Notes: generated by a model not told the origin, from the sequence alone. Counted from the stretch's first letter, positions 37,501-47,343 are shown. The stretch is 64,000 nt of DNA from UBA11524 sp965646445 (GCA_965646445.1 CBFFZW010000005.1:1-64000); one strand, 5' to 3'. Translations and numbers: made by a program.

Positions 37501-39238
37501 CTTTGCCGACCGCAACGATAACGGCCTGATGGACGAGGGCGAGGGCGGACTGGTCGGCACGGTGGTGCGCCTGATGGACGAGAGCGGCGAGTGGTTTGCC
37601 GCCGAGATTGGTGAGGACGGGCTGTTCCGCTTTGACGCGGTGATGCCCGGCCGGTACTACCTGCGCTACGAGCTGCCCCAGCGGGGCGTCTTCGCGACGA
37701 AAACCGACGGTGGCAATACCATCGCGGGGGAGGATGGCGCCGCCGCCAGCCCCTGGTTCGACTTCACCGTGGGCGGCGAGGTGGAAGCCCCCCTGTGCGG
37801 CGGTCTGACGCTGGGCAGCGTGGCGGGCCGTGCCTTTGAGGATCACAATGGTTCCGGCGCGATGGATGAGGGCGAGGGCCTCCTGGCGGGGCTTACGCTG
37901 ACCCTGACGCCCAGCCGGGCGGATTTGTCTCCCGTGACCGTTACCACCGGGGCGGACGGCGCCTTCAGCGTGACGGGGCTTCGGCCGGATACCTATACGC
38001 TGCGGATGACCTGTCCTGACGGTCGGGTGCTGTCCCGCACGGCGGGCGTGACCCTGCCTGTGCAGGCGGGTGAAAATGACCAGCGCGTCTCCCTGGCCAT
38101 CAGCATGGGGGATGTTTACGAGGATCAGCAGATTGGCTGCGTCAAGCCCGCCAGCCTGACGGGCATCCTCTGGCTGGATGAAAACAATGACGGCCGCCGC
38201 GGCGCGGAGGAGCGGACGCCTGCGGGCCTGCGGGTCACGGTGATCGACCAGGCCACAGGGGACGTTTTTGCCCATCTCACCACCGACGACCGGGGTGTGT
38301 TCGCCACCGAAGGGCTGATCCCCGGCAGCTACACCCTGCGCTATGAGCTGGACGCGCAGACCATCCCGGCTCTGGCGGGAGACAGCACCTTCCGGCAGGA
38401 TGAGGACGCCCTAGTCATGCGGGATGTGCGGGCGGAGGAAGGCGGCGTCTGCCAGGGCCTGATGCTGGGCATTGTGCGCTATACCAGCCTGGGCGGCACG
38501 GTGTGGGTCGATCTGGGCGGCGCGGTGGAGCCTCTTTCCGGGGCGGTCATGACGCTGCTGGACGCCTCCGGCCAGACGCTGCAAAGCGCGCAGACGGATG
38601 AAAACGGCGGCTATCGCTTCGATGCACTGCTGCCCGGAGCGTACAGCATCGCCGTCCTCCTGCCGGAAGGCCAGGTGGTGGTGGAGCCGGACGACGCTCG
38701 CCTGGAAAAGCGCGGCAGCATCATGACCTGGTGCGCGGGCCGCAGCGGCTCCAGCGACACCATCGAGGTCAGGATGGGCGAGGATCAGCTGGCGCTGGAC
38801 GTGGGCAGCGTGCTGCCCGGACGGTTGGGCGATCTGGCCTGGCTGGACGAAAACGGCAACGGCCTCCAGGAAACGGAGGAAGGCGGCATCCCCGGGGTTC
38901 AGCTGGAGCTCCTGCGGGACGGCCAGGTGGTGGCGACCACGGTGACGGATCAATACGGCTTCTACCTGTTTGATGAGTTGTACCCCGCGACCTACGCGGT
39001 GCGGGCCACGGCGCCTGAGGCAGTCAAGCCCACCCGTCAGCGCGACAATGTTCCGGGCATTGTCTCGGTGCTGCCGGAATCGGAAGACGTAACCGTGACT
39101 TCCGATCCCGTCACCGTCACCAGCGACCGCAGCAACTACACCGCCGACCTGGGCTATGTCCTGCGCAAGCCGGGGGTTTATCCCGAGGGCTATGGCCAGG
39201 GTGAAGCCCAGGACTGGACGAAGATTCTGGTCAAATAG
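34517..39238 (+). CDS. Giant secreted protein with nine SdrD_B-like repeats
   Basis: 1573 residues. Signal peptide (MSKLIKTFLAWVLLTALALVPASGAVA), an N-terminal unknown region, a Pro/Thr/Ala-rich linker (about 208-259), a further beta region, a carboxypeptidase-regulatory-like domain (about 443-525), then nine SdrD_B-like B-type Ig folds beginning near residues 525, 648, 763, 878, 990, 1101, 1213, 1324 and 1436. Most have the calcium-loop pattern DxNxDG (DVNGDG, DRNDNG, DENNDG, DENGNG) and end in a GxYxLR-like strand. Such repeats form stiff, calcium-stabilised rods on cell-surface adhesins. Yet the C-terminus (QDWTKILVK) has no LPxTG, membrane segment or SLH domain, so the means of attachment is unknown. 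Start set by GGAGGATCG. Confidence 0.88.
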   Translation: MSKLIKTFLAWVLLTALALVPASGAVAEATTLSITLAGLTAIPGGAWQSVALMGSFVVQQDGKEIGTLEAGGGASLPLAGSGNVTLVPVADSMPQGYLIQTGGYSVSITEGRANNAPVMLYADAGLFTLQTAGICEFIMTTPEGEEVAFATDETGAYASEAVPSGVYLIHQVSGPEGAELWPDFLLTIAAYRGQPEQIVAVDEAYAILAAAPTASPAPTEAPTAEPTIAPTPEVTEAPAATATSTPSATPADTATLAPARGSVALKANGAVPYAVSQDGVTLAEGVTPADGSSAVVELEPGDYVMTAEIPAGWALLSLNDSTVAMKGQVMWVASVAQDNTSSFALTLARLGGLTGEMPHITGASLTAEGPSGTVTVPADGAYRLEELLPGSYRVTVSLPQGRYTGEGWAFTEDGEGVTAALEALVEEGEMSALPAISPELMASVSGEAVDGEGHALAGAVVSLTDAGGQERQFTVGEDGQWRFAELPAGRYTLRLRTTTGMAAPDQSIELSAGQEASGIRVTAAQPGSICVNAFLDSNSNGRQGEYERPVANITVSAIPAGSADGQAVASAVTGKNGQAVLEGLAPGQYILRVQLPMGYGYGPFSEAGRLNASMLRESAESVQDSDPVTVASGMETQAGVGVASMATVSGYVWLDVNGDGVRQNDEPGQAGVVIDLVVRGGDTRYSLVTGEDGHYVFGAVEGGEYNIRATAPEGLAFTQYTKQGGNKRSILTTEGSRKGTKLVNIKAGTVLDEQNIGLVRESALEVRCFLDANYNGYYDEGELPLPGVRGELSKQNGTLVATRESDENGLMLFDGLRANIYSLRAVLPEGAAFTMVADGPEGNRFKPRDGRRENTVEPIELGTAERKSMVVGGLLPGTISGVCYLDDNFSATRDAGEDVVSGLTVILRDSDGNEIARCRTNAKGAYSFTGVAPGSYVIALNAKRGYAFTKLGEGNVVINTGDGAGETAVFELPLGESRENMDIGMILPGVVQGRVFADRNDNGLMDEGEGGLVGTVVRLMDESGEWFAAEIGEDGLFRFDAVMPGRYYLRYELPQRGVFATKTDGGNTIAGEDGAAASPWFDFTVGGEVEAPLCGGLTLGSVAGRAFEDHNGSGAMDEGEGLLAGLTLTLTPSRADLSPVTVTTGADGAFSVTGLRPDTYTLRMTCPDGRVLSRTAGVTLPVQAGENDQRVSLAISMGDVYEDQQIGCVKPASLTGILWLDENNDGRRGAEERTPAGLRVTVIDQATGDVFAHLTTDDRGVFATEGLIPGSYTLRYELDAQTIPALAGDSTFRQDEDALVMRDVRAEEGGVCQGLMLGIVRYTSLGGTVWVDLGGAVEPLSGAVMTLLDASGQTLQSAQTDENGGYRFDALLPGAYSIAVLLPEGQVVVEPDDARLEKRGSIMTWCAGRSGSSDTIEVRMGEDQLALDVGSVLPGRLGDLAWLDENGNGLQETEEGGIPGVQLELLRDGQVVATTVTDQYGFYLFDELYPATYAVRATAPEAVKPTRQRDNVPGIVSVLPESEDVTVTSDPVTVTSDRSNYTADLGYVLRKPGVYPEGYGQGEAQDWTKILVK

Positions 39239-39268
39239 CGAAAGCGGTGCCCACAAAAGGCACATAAG

Positions 39269-39311
39269 AAAATCCCCATTCATCCGTTCCATTGGGATGA
39301 ATGGGGATTTT
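39269..39311. terminator. Strong bidirectional terminator
   Basis: A perfect 17-bp stem (39269-39285 with 39295-39311), AAAATCCCC at its base, lies between the giant secreted protein and the converging membrane-protein gene. Confidence 0.93.
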
Positions 39312-39321
39312 GCTGTTCCCG

Positions 39322-39792
39322 TCAGCCGATGCGCTTGCGATGCTGCCAGTGGATGCCGATATGCCCGATGCCCAGGATCACGGCCGCCATCAGCATGGGC
39401 GCCACCCTCCCGTATATTCCCAGCAGGAAGAAAGCCACAACCGGCAGGGTTGCTCCGGCGAGAGGTATGCCGAAGAAGCTGCTGTAAAAGTCCGATAAGG
39501 TGCGGCGGCTTCGGAAGTACCGGATCCACCACCATTCGTACAGCGCCATCAGCGTGAAGGCGGCGACAAGCCACCACGACCAAGGACTCCAGGGGCGGAG
39601 GTTGAAGTCGGCAAAGATCAGCGCGCAGACGCAGGTCAGCGCCTCGCCTGTGCGCTCAAACAGCCTCAAAATCTTGCTTTCGGCAGCCGGAGAATACCCC
39701 TCCGGCATATTTTTTGTCCATAAGAGGTTGGGAATCAGCAGCATCAGCAGAAAAAGGAGCCCCACATAGGAAAACCCAAGGGTTCCGACCAT
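39322..39792 (-). CDS. Small four-helix membrane protein, function unknown
   Basis: 156 residues. The ORF is longer upstream but that part is the shadow of the acetyltransferase gene; GGGGGGAAAG before the ATG at 39792 gives the start. Four membrane segments (about 5-22, 48-65, 70-88 and 102-150, the last possibly double), with a conserved-looking loop TKNMPEGYSPAAESKILRLFE between the first two. Similar uncharacterised proteins are widespread in Clostridia. It lies 31 bases after the GNAT gene on the same strand, so they may be co-transcribed. No function can be assigned. Confidence 0.75.
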   Translation of the reverse strand: MVGTLGFSYVGLLFLLMLLIPNLLWTKNMPEGYSPAAESKILRLFERTGEALTCVCALIFADFNLRPWSPWSWWLVAAFTLMALYEWWWIRYFRSRRTLSDFYSSFFGIPLAGATLPVVAFFLLGIYGRVAPMLMAAVILGIGHIGIHWQHRKRIG

Positions 39793-39823
39793 CGCTTTCC
39801 CCCCCTGTCTCAGCGGCCGGACT

Positions 39824-40330
39824 TTACGCTTCCACACGGACGTACCGGCGCTCGTACAGCGTTTCCCCGCCGATCTGGTCTTCCGCCCGGTCGGTGGTGG
39901 GCTTGAAGCCCTGATGGCGGTAGAAGGCGTCGGCGGCGCGGTTGTTTTCAAAGCACCACAGATAAAAGCGGGTGAAGCCGTCCGCCCGCATCTGGCGCAG
40001 AACCTCCTCCAGCAGCGCGCTGCCGAGGCCCTGGCGGGTGCATTCCGGCAGCAGGTACAGGGAAACCACCTCGCCCCAGTCGGTATAGCGGTCGTCCCGG
40101 CCCCGGCCATAGATCGCGCAGCCCACGGGATGGCCGTCCCGCCACAGCAGCAGGCCGGAAAAGCGGCCGCTGTCCAGCCAGGTGCGAACGGAAGGAACCC
40201 AATAATCATCCGGCAGCCGTTCCAGATAATCGGCGGGAATGACGCCGCGATAGGCCCTGCGCCAGCTGGTGGCGTACAGATGGCTGATTAATCCGGCGTC
40301 CGTGCCCGCGGCGTCGCGAAATTCCATCAT
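39824..40330 (-). CDS. GNAT-family N-acetyltransferase
   Basis: 168 residues from the first of two ATGs at 40330 (GGTGAG upstream). The acetyl-CoA-binding motif A reads VVSLYLLPECTRQGLGSALLEEV, followed by FYLWCFENNRAADAFYRHQGF, the typical GNAT B motif. N-terminal WRRAYRGVIPADYLERL is common in this clade. Substrate unknown (amine-containing metabolite or antibiotic). Divergent from the GH9-like gene. Confidence 0.92.
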   Translation of the reverse strand: MMEFRDAAGTDAGLISHLYATSWRRAYRGVIPADYLERLPDDYWVPSVRTWLDSGRFSGLLLWRDGHPVGCAIYGRGRDDRYTDWGEVVSLYLLPECTRQGLGSALLEEVLRQMRADGFTRFYLWCFENNRAADAFYRHQGFKPTTDRAEDQIGGETLYERRYVRVEA

Positions 40331-40508
40331 CCTACTCACCTCACCATGATTATGACGCGGCGGGGAGGCGCTGTCAAGCGAACATCGGCGCGCGGAATTG
40401 TAAAATTCGACAGGGATTGGCCGAAATGGCGACATAGTTGCCAAATACACACCATTTATAGGACAAACGCGCGGTGTTACAATACGTTTGTGTTAGGAGA
40501 GTGACGTT

Positions 40509-43500
40509 ATGCTGCGATGGAGAAAAGGGCTGACGGCGGCGCTTTTGTGCGTATGCGCACTGCTGGCGAAAAACGGTATGGCGGAGGAGCGGAATATGGT
40601 GATCGAGCGCTGTGACGAGCATTCACTGCAATGGACGTTATCCGAGGACGCTTCCTATCCGCTGGACTATTCCGACCGTGTGGCCGCGAATGTCACCCAT
40701 GTTGGTGAAAAGGTGCTGTATACCGGCCGGACTTCCGGCATCTGGGCGGTGGAGGAGAGCGCACTGACCGTCCGGCGCACCTATTCGCCGCTGGAAACCC
40801 AGGGGTTTTATCGCTGTGTTGCCCTGCGGCAGGATGGAATGAAGCATGTCGGGAAGTCGCTCAGGCTGGCCCTGGCGCCCCGGAGCGGCGGTATGATCGG
40901 CGTGTGCTTCGGCATGGATGAGGGCGGCGAGAGCGGCTGGGCCATTGTCCTGTCCGATGCCGAGGGCAAAGCGACGCTGATGAAGTACACAAGCGGCCTG
41001 CTGATCCCCTATCTGGATCAGAACGGGCTGCCGGTGGAAACGCCTTTTTGGGGAGCCGATGAAGATTCCTGTACCGACATGGAGGTTCAATGGAACGAGC
41101 AGGCGGATGGCCAATGGGAGATTGCTGTCCTGCTGGATGATATGGAGGAAATCAGGACGTCCGTGCCCGCGGGTCTGGGCGACGCGGCGGCGATTGTCGC
41201 CACGGCCAACGGCGGACGGGTCGCCATGCTTCAGGCGGACGGCGAGGCGCTTGAAATCGACGCACCCTGGCAGTGCTCGGCGGATGATGCCGTGGCGGTG
41301 GATTACGCCTTCAAGGGTACGCTGACCAGCGAGCCGTTCGTCATTGACAGCGCGTACCTGACCTTCCGCATCGGCGGCGCGGATTCCGAACGGCTTCAGT
41401 GCCAGCTGATCGAGGCAGAAACAGAGCGGGTGCTGATGGCGGTATCCGGCCCCGGAACGGAGGATACCAAGCGCGTTTTGTGGGATGTGACGCCCTATGC
41501 GGGCCAAAGGGTGCAGGTGCGCGTTGTGGATCGCCACGCCGGGGGCTATTTGACGCTGGATGACCTGCGTCAGACGAACGAAATGCCGGAGGATCTGCTG
41601 TTCAGCCTGCTGCACTTCCAGGTGGGCTACGCGGCGGCGAGCACCAAAAAGGCTTACATCCGCACGGTATGTGAGCAGCCCCTGACGGAAGCGGATTTCA
41701 CGCTGGTGGATGAGCGCGGCGAGACGGTTTACACGGGCAGGGCGGAGGCGATGCAGCCCTGCTGGGGCAGCCGCTGGTATGTGCTGGATTTCTCGGATTT
41801 TCAGCAGGAAGGCGTCTATCGTCTGTTGGTGGGCAAGGGAGAAGTGTGCAGCACGCAATTTACCATTGCGTCCCGCGCCCTGACCGATGGCTCGCTGATT
41901 GACGTTGCGCTGAATCAGCTTGACCTGCGCCGTGTGCCGGGCAAAATGGGCTGGCGGGACAGCTCCACCAATGAGCTGCGGGAGCTTCACGCCCAGGTGA
42001 TGGCGGTGCATACCATGCTGGATCTGCTGGAAAAGCAGGGGGACTGGCTTTCGGAGGTTCAGCGGGCCCGCTGTCTGGACAATATCGCCTGGGGACTGCA
42101 GTATGTGCTGTCCGCCCAGGAGCGCACGGATGATCCCTTGACGGATGGCCGCTTCATTCATGATCTGTACCCCTCCCAGTATACGGCGGAGCATCTGCGC
42201 AGCTGGTTTGACATGGTCTATGCCATGTCGGCCCTGGCTCGCTCCTATCCCGTGCTGCTGGAGGCGGACGCCGACCTGGCCGGGCAGGTGAAGGACGCCT
42301 TCGATGTGTCCTACGCGCTGTGTACGCGGCGGCCGTACTATCTGGAGGAGGAGCTGACCATCGAATCGCCGGCCGGTCGGGGGGCTTTCCAGAATAACGC
42401 CATCAAGGTCTATGGCATCAACGATCCGCTGTGGGAATTCGACCTTCAGCTGCGCACCCGCGACCGGCTGATGTACGCCTGGGCCTGCACTCTGATGTAT
42501 GAAGGAACCCGGGAAGAACGTTATCTCAATACGGCCAGGGAGATGGCCCGGCTGGTCTGCGAAAGCCAGTACACGGACGCTGACAACCCCATCGACGGCA
42601 CCTATGGTTTCTTCTATGAATTCAACGACGGCTCCAACGCCATGATGCTGGAATGGATTCAGAACAACAACCTGATGCTGGGCAACCAGACGCCCACCAC
42701 CATGGCGCCGCGCCGGAGGATGAGGACGCCGCGCTGTGGTACAACACGGTGCGCATCTATACGCGGAGCTTTGTCAAGGCATCGGCGGAGCTGACGCCGC
42801 TGGGCATTTACCCCATTGGCGTATACAAGCATCCCACCGCCGGGGGCGTCAAGTTCTTCCAGACCATCAATCATGGCGCCACATCCCACTACGGCAACGC
42901 CGCCTACAACATCATGCAGCTGGCGCTGTACTTTGACGACATCGAGCTTCAGCGGCTTGCGGAAAACAACGTGCAGTTCGTGGTGGGGCTCCATCCCGGC
43001 TTCCCCACGGACGCGACGCATACCGCCTGGCAGTCTCGGTCGCTGCTGTACCTGATCGGCAACCGCTCCTTCAGCGGTTACTACCATGGCGGCGCGTATC
43101 TGCCGCCCCTGGGCAGCGGCATCAACGGCTTTTCCGCCTCGGAGCAGTTTGTGGTCAAGGGCATTGCGCAGACGCCGGATCTGCCCCTGGGCATCATCGA
43201 CGAGAACGGCAAGTACCAGTTCAATGAGGATTACATTCCCCACGGCATGGGCTACGCCGCGGGCGTCGCGGCGGTGGAGGCCGATTGCGTCTGGCCGATC
43301 CGAACCACGGTGAACGGCAGCCCCGTCTCCGTGACCGGCTTTTATGAGGGCGATGTCTCCGGCACGGTAACGACCGACGCCGACGGCCGGGCGAGCCTCA
43401 GCGGCCTTCCCGCGGGCAGCAGGATCGTGCTGCGCTTTGATGTTGAGGGCGTGACCTTCGAGCGGGCGTATACTGCAGTCGCCGGTGTCGCGGAGCCGTG

Positions 43501-43798
43501 GAGCGTTGATTTTGCCAATTGCGCGGCGCTTTCCTGGGAAACGGAAGAATCGGCGGACGGCGCGGTGACGGGAAAGCTCGTCATCGCCAATGCCGGTACG
43601 CAGCTCATCGCCCCGGTGCTGACCCTGCTGTGCGACGGCGCTGAGCTGAGCTATGAGGCTTCGGCGATCAGCCTGGCGGCGGGCGAGAGCGTGGCGGTTC
43701 CCTTTGCCTTGACGCGAGGTGAACGGGCCAAGCCGTATCTCGTTTACGCCTGTGTCCAAACGGCATATTCAAGTCAGGTAAGCGTGCTTGGCGAGTGA
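40509..43798 (+). CDS. GH9-like secreted protein with CelD_N domain, frameshifted
   Basis: About 1096 codons when joined. Signal peptide, an N-terminal concanavalin-like domain (about 25-260) for glycan binding, a CelD_N Ig-like domain (about 365-460; TLVDERGETVYTG, GVYRLLVG), then an (alpha/alpha)6 domain. In GH9 enzymes the catalytic base lies in GWYDAGD; the aligned spot here reads GWRDSSTN, so the base motif is altered, while the acid Glu near the end (QFNEDYIPH, as in NEVAIDxN) is retained. Activity is therefore uncertain. The frame shifts near 42705-42716; the second frame continues EDEDAALWYNTVR. AGGAGA precedes the ATG. First gene of an operon with an importer. Confidence 0.75.
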
Positions 43799-43820
43799 AG
43801 CGCAGGATGGGAGGGATTGA

Positions 43821-44762
43821 ATGAGCTTGTCACATCAGACGCTGCTGACTCCGAAGCGGCGCCTTCTGCGGGAAATCTACCGCAGCCGCTATATCTACCT
43901 GATGGCCCTGCCGGGCGTGATCGCGATTTTCCTGTTCAGCTATATGCCCTTTTACGGCATCCTGATGGCCTTCAAGGACTTCAGCTACAAGAAAGGCATC
44001 ATGGGCAGCCCGTGGGTTGGGCTGGAGCATTTCTACACGGGCATGAGCGACCCGGAGTTCTGGACGGTCACGCGCAACACCCTGCTGATATCCGTGGGAC
44101 GCATCCTGATTGAGTTCCCGGTGCCGATCATCCTGGCCATCCTGATGAGCGAATTGACGGCGCATCGCTTCAAGCGCGTTGTGCAGTCCGTGCTGTACTT
44201 TCCGCATTCTATCTCGTGGGTTATCATCGGCTCCATGGTCTTCAGCCTGTTTTCGGTGAACAACGGCGTGGTGAACAACCTGCTGTTTCAACTGACGGGC
44301 CGCCGTATCAATTTCCTGGTGGACAGCACGTTCTTCATCGTGCTTTTGTTCACCACCTCCATCTGGAAGGGCGCGGGGTACAGCATGATCCTGTACCTGG
44401 CGGCCATCACCAACATCGACAGCGAGCTGTACGAGGCGGCCACCATCGACGGCTGCGGACGCGTCAAGCGCATGTGGCACATCACCCTGCCGGGCATCAA
44501 CGTGATGGTGGTGACCATGCTGATCCTGGCGGTGGGCGGCATCATGAACGTCGGCTTCGACCAGATCTTCAACCTGTACAACAGCATGGTCTACGATGTG
44601 GCGGACATCATTGACACTTACGTTTACCGCCTGGGCATGAACAAGCTGTATTACAGCGAGGCCACGGCGGTAGGACTGTTCAAATCGGTCATCAATTTCG
44701 CGCTGCTGATGAGCGTCAACGCCCTGTGCAAGCGCATCAACGGCACCGGAATTTACATGTAG
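43821..44762 (+). CDS. Polysaccharide-type ABC permease, LplB family
   Basis: 313 residues with six membrane segments (first about 26-46, LMALPGVIAIFLFSYMPFYG). The EAA loop SELYEAATIDGCGRVKRMWHITLPG is complete. LplB/LplC-type importers take up oligosaccharides from plant or algal polymers in Clostridia and Paenibacillus. Follows the GH9-like gene by 22 bases with GGAGGG upstream; pairs with the next gene. Confidence 0.93.
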   Translation: MSLSHQTLLTPKRRLLREIYRSRYIYLMALPGVIAIFLFSYMPFYGILMAFKDFSYKKGIMGSPWVGLEHFYTGMSDPEFWTVTRNTLLISVGRILIEFPVPIILAILMSELTAHRFKRVVQSVLYFPHSISWVIIGSMVFSLFSVNNGVVNNLLFQLTGRRINFLVDSTFFIVLLFTTSIWKGAGYSMILYLAAITNIDSELYEAATIDGCGRVKRMWHITLPGINVMVVTMLILAVGGIMNVGFDQIFNLYNSMVYDVADIIDTYVYRLGMNKLYYSEATAVGLFKSVINFALLMSVNALCKRINGTGIYM

Positions 44763-44773
44763 GGAGGTGCAAA

Positions 44774-45667
44774 ATGATGGTTCATATCAGGAAAAAGCAC
44801 AGGCTGACCGCCTTTGACGTGTGTCTGGTTCTGTTCTTCGGGCTGCTGGCCTTCGTGTGCATTTTTCCCTTCCGGAATATCCTGATGATCTCCCTGACGC
44901 CCAACAAATACTACCTGCAAAACGGCGTGGTGCTGTTTTCCAGCGAGTTTACCCTCATCAATTATCAGTACATCTTCACATCCTCCCAGGTGCTTCAGGC
45001 GCTGTGGACAAGCGTCCGCGTATCGGTGATGTTTGTGCTGTACAGCATGTTCCTGACGGTTCTGCTGGCCTACGCGCTGTCGGTGCCACAATTTCCCGGC
45101 AAGCGGCTGCTGATTACCTATGTGCTGTTTCCCATGTTTTTCGGCGGCGGCCTGGTGCCGTTTTACATTCAGGTGCGGGATCTGGGGCTGATCGAAAGTC
45201 TGTGGGCGCTGATTTTGCCCTACGGCATCAACACCTTTTACCTGATCGTCATCAAGAACAGCTTCACGGGCATTCCCAGCTCGCTGTACGAGGCGGCGCG
45301 GATTGACGGCGCCAACGACATCAGGATTTTCTGCAGCGTGGCGTTTCCGCTCTCCCTGGCCACCATCGCAACCTTCTCCCTGTTCATGATGGTGGACAAG
45401 TGGAATGACTGGTTCAGCGCGATGCTGTTCATCAACGATACCAATCAGTATCCGTTGGCGAAGCTGTTGCGGGATATTGTGTACAACGGAAAGAACATCG
45501 GCGAAATGTCGGTGATGCCCGGCCAGTCGGCGGAGCAGCTGTACGCGGGCACGGACGGGATCAAGATGGCCACGGTCGTCATCGCGATTGTGCCGATTGT
45601 GTGCGTGTATCCTTTCCAGCAGCGCTATTTTGTCCGAGGCGTGATGTCGGGCGCGATCAAGAGCTGA
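44774..45667 (+). CDS. Polysaccharide-type ABC permease, LplC/YtcP family
   Basis: 297 residues, six membrane segments, with the family's LMISLTPNKYYLQNGV near residue 40, YVLFPMFFGGGLVPFYI in the middle and the EAA loop SLYEAARIDGANDIRIFCSVAFPL. The C-terminal FQQRYFVRGVMSGAIKS is diagnostic of LplC. Second channel half beside LplB. GGGAGGTG before the first of two ATGs. Confidence 0.94.
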   Translation: MMVHIRKKHRLTAFDVCLVLFFGLLAFVCIFPFRNILMISLTPNKYYLQNGVVLFSSEFTLINYQYIFTSSQVLQALWTSVRVSVMFVLYSMFLTVLLAYALSVPQFPGKRLLITYVLFPMFFGGGLVPFYIQVRDLGLIESLWALILPYGINTFYLIVIKNSFTGIPSSLYEAARIDGANDIRIFCSVAFPLSLATIATFSLFMMVDKWNDWFSAMLFINDTNQYPLAKLLRDIVYNGKNIGEMSVMPGQSAEQLYAGTDGIKMATVVIAIVPIVCVYPFQQRYFVRGVMSGAIKS

Positions 45668-45707
45668 TCGGCCAAGGGGGCCGGTTGAAATAAAGAGGAG
45701 GGTTTTG

Positions 45708-47209
45708 ATGAAACGGTTGCTTGCACTATGCCTGGCGGTATGCCTTGTCCTGACGGGAAGCCTGACGGCGGCGCTGGCGGACGACGCGCGCTACACCATC
45801 TCCATCGCCTCGTGGGACGCGGGGGCCTGGGGAAACGACGCGCTGGCCACCTACCTGGAGGATCGGTTCAATATCGACCTGGAGTTCATTGGCCTGTCCA
45901 CGGTGGACTTCGCGGAGAAGATCAACATCATGGCCATTGGCGAGACGCTGCCGGATATTTTCATGTATACGGGGTACAGCGGCAATCAGGCCACGGTCAT
46001 CAAGTGGGCGGAGGACGAGGTGGTGAAGGCGCTCCCGGATGATCTGAGCGCCTATCCGAACCTGAAAGCCCTGATGGATCGTTATGACTTCATGAAGATC
46101 GACGGGAAGCATTACTTCATTCCGCGCACCACGTTCTCCAACCCGGACAACACCTACTATACGCCGGCCCTGTGGGTGCGCAGGGACTGGATGACGAACC
46201 TGGGCGTGACGGAGGCGCCGGATACGCTGGAAGGCTTCTATGACCTGATGTACCGCTTCACCTACGATGACCCGGACGGCAACGGCAAGCAGGATACCTT
46301 CGGCGTGACGCCCGGTATCGGCCTTGAATGGGTTTTCAGCGCCTTCGGCATTGATATCAACGGCTACATCCTGGAGGATGGCCAGTACATCCCGGGCATG
46401 CTGTCCAAACGGGTTCCCGAGGTCATCAGTTTCATTCAGCGCATGTACAGGGACGGTCTGATTGATCCCGACTTTGCCACCATTTCCCTGGCGGATTCGG
46501 AGAACAATTTTGCCGCCGGACGCTGCGGCGTTTGCTATCTGGTGGGCGAGGCAAGCCCCTTCCAGTATGTGACCCTGTCCAAGCTGGCGGCGGTGAAGTC
46601 TGACTTCAATGCCGAAACCGACCTGGATGTGCTGCCGCCGCCCCATGCGGAGGGCTGCGAGTACCTTGCCAGCAGAATTACAATTTCTTTACCGGCATGA
46701 TGTTCTCCGCGGACATGTCCGATGAAAAGTTGCTGCGCTGCCTGGAGCTGTACGATTTCCTCCTTTCGGAGGACGGCGTCGAGTTCGGCCGCTACGGTGT
46801 GGAGGGCATCTCCTTTGAGTGGGTTGACGGCCAGCGGCAGTCTCTGGTGACCAACGACTTCCTGCGTTCCCTGGCCGATGTGCAGCCGACCTATCAGATC
46901 GCGCGGATCGCCAGCTGGGATACGGACGGCGCGTGGGAGAACCCGGAGATCGGGCCTGTGTTTTCCGCCCTGGCCCAGAAGGTTCAGCGGCTGTACGGCC
47001 CCTGCATGAACGAGTGGAAGCCGGAAATCGACTTCAAGATTGTTCCGGCCAAGGAGAAGTATTCCGTGAAGGATTTCTTCTGGAGCAGCCTGAACAAGAT
47101 GGTTCTCAACGGTGTGGAGGATGTCGGGGCTGCCTGGGAGCCTGTCCGTCAGAACATGCTGACCAAGCGCGGGGCGCAGAAGCTGATCGACGAAATCAAC
47201 GCTCAGTAA
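45708..47209 (+). CDS. LplA-type extracellular solute-binding protein, frameshifted
   Basis: About 500 codons when joined. Signal peptide MKRLLALCLAVCLVLTGSLTAALA with no lipobox Cys, then YTISIASWDAG and a two-lobed binding fold with the family loop YDDPDGNGKQDTFGVTPG (calcium-like). The frame breaks near 46670: one added A in the AA of GAATT would give RNYNFFTGMMFSADM, which continues to the stop at 47209. Partner of the two LplB/LplC permeases immediately upstream. AGAGGAGGG precedes the ATG. Confidence 0.9.
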
Positions 47210-47214
47210 GGTGT

Positions 47215-47237
47215 TAAGCTGTCCTGGATACAGCTTA
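47215..47237 (+). terminator. Small hairpin after the binding-protein gene
   Basis: TAAGCTGT (47215-47222) pairs with ACAGCTTA (47230-47237). No T-tract; probably an mRNA-stability element within the operon. Confidence 0.45.
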
Positions 47238-47258
47238 CAATGAAAGGAGGAAGATACC

Positions 47259-47343
47259 ATGGTGAAACGTTTTCTGGTCTGTCTGATGGCGCTTGTTTTC
47301 TGCGTGGGCGGCGCTGCTTTCGCAGAGGAGGCCCCTTCGCATT
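47259..47343 (+). pseudogene. Signal-peptide fragment of a secreted protein
   Basis: AAAGGAGGAAG precedes an ATG followed by a clear signal peptide (MVKRFLVCLMALVFCVGGAA, cleavage after AFA), but homology-like sequence stops about 25 codons in, where the inverted response-regulator fragment begins. The natural continuation is probably the glycosidase that resumes near 48019, as it otherwise lacks a secretion signal. The exact joint lies between about 47325 and 47345. Confidence 0.6.

Noticed and set aside
35255..38275. 1006-residue open frame on the minus strand
   Set aside because: It is the complement of the SdrD_B-repeat gene; its sequence is Gly/His/Ala/Arg-rich with no known domain, as expected for a shadow of GC-rich coding DNA.
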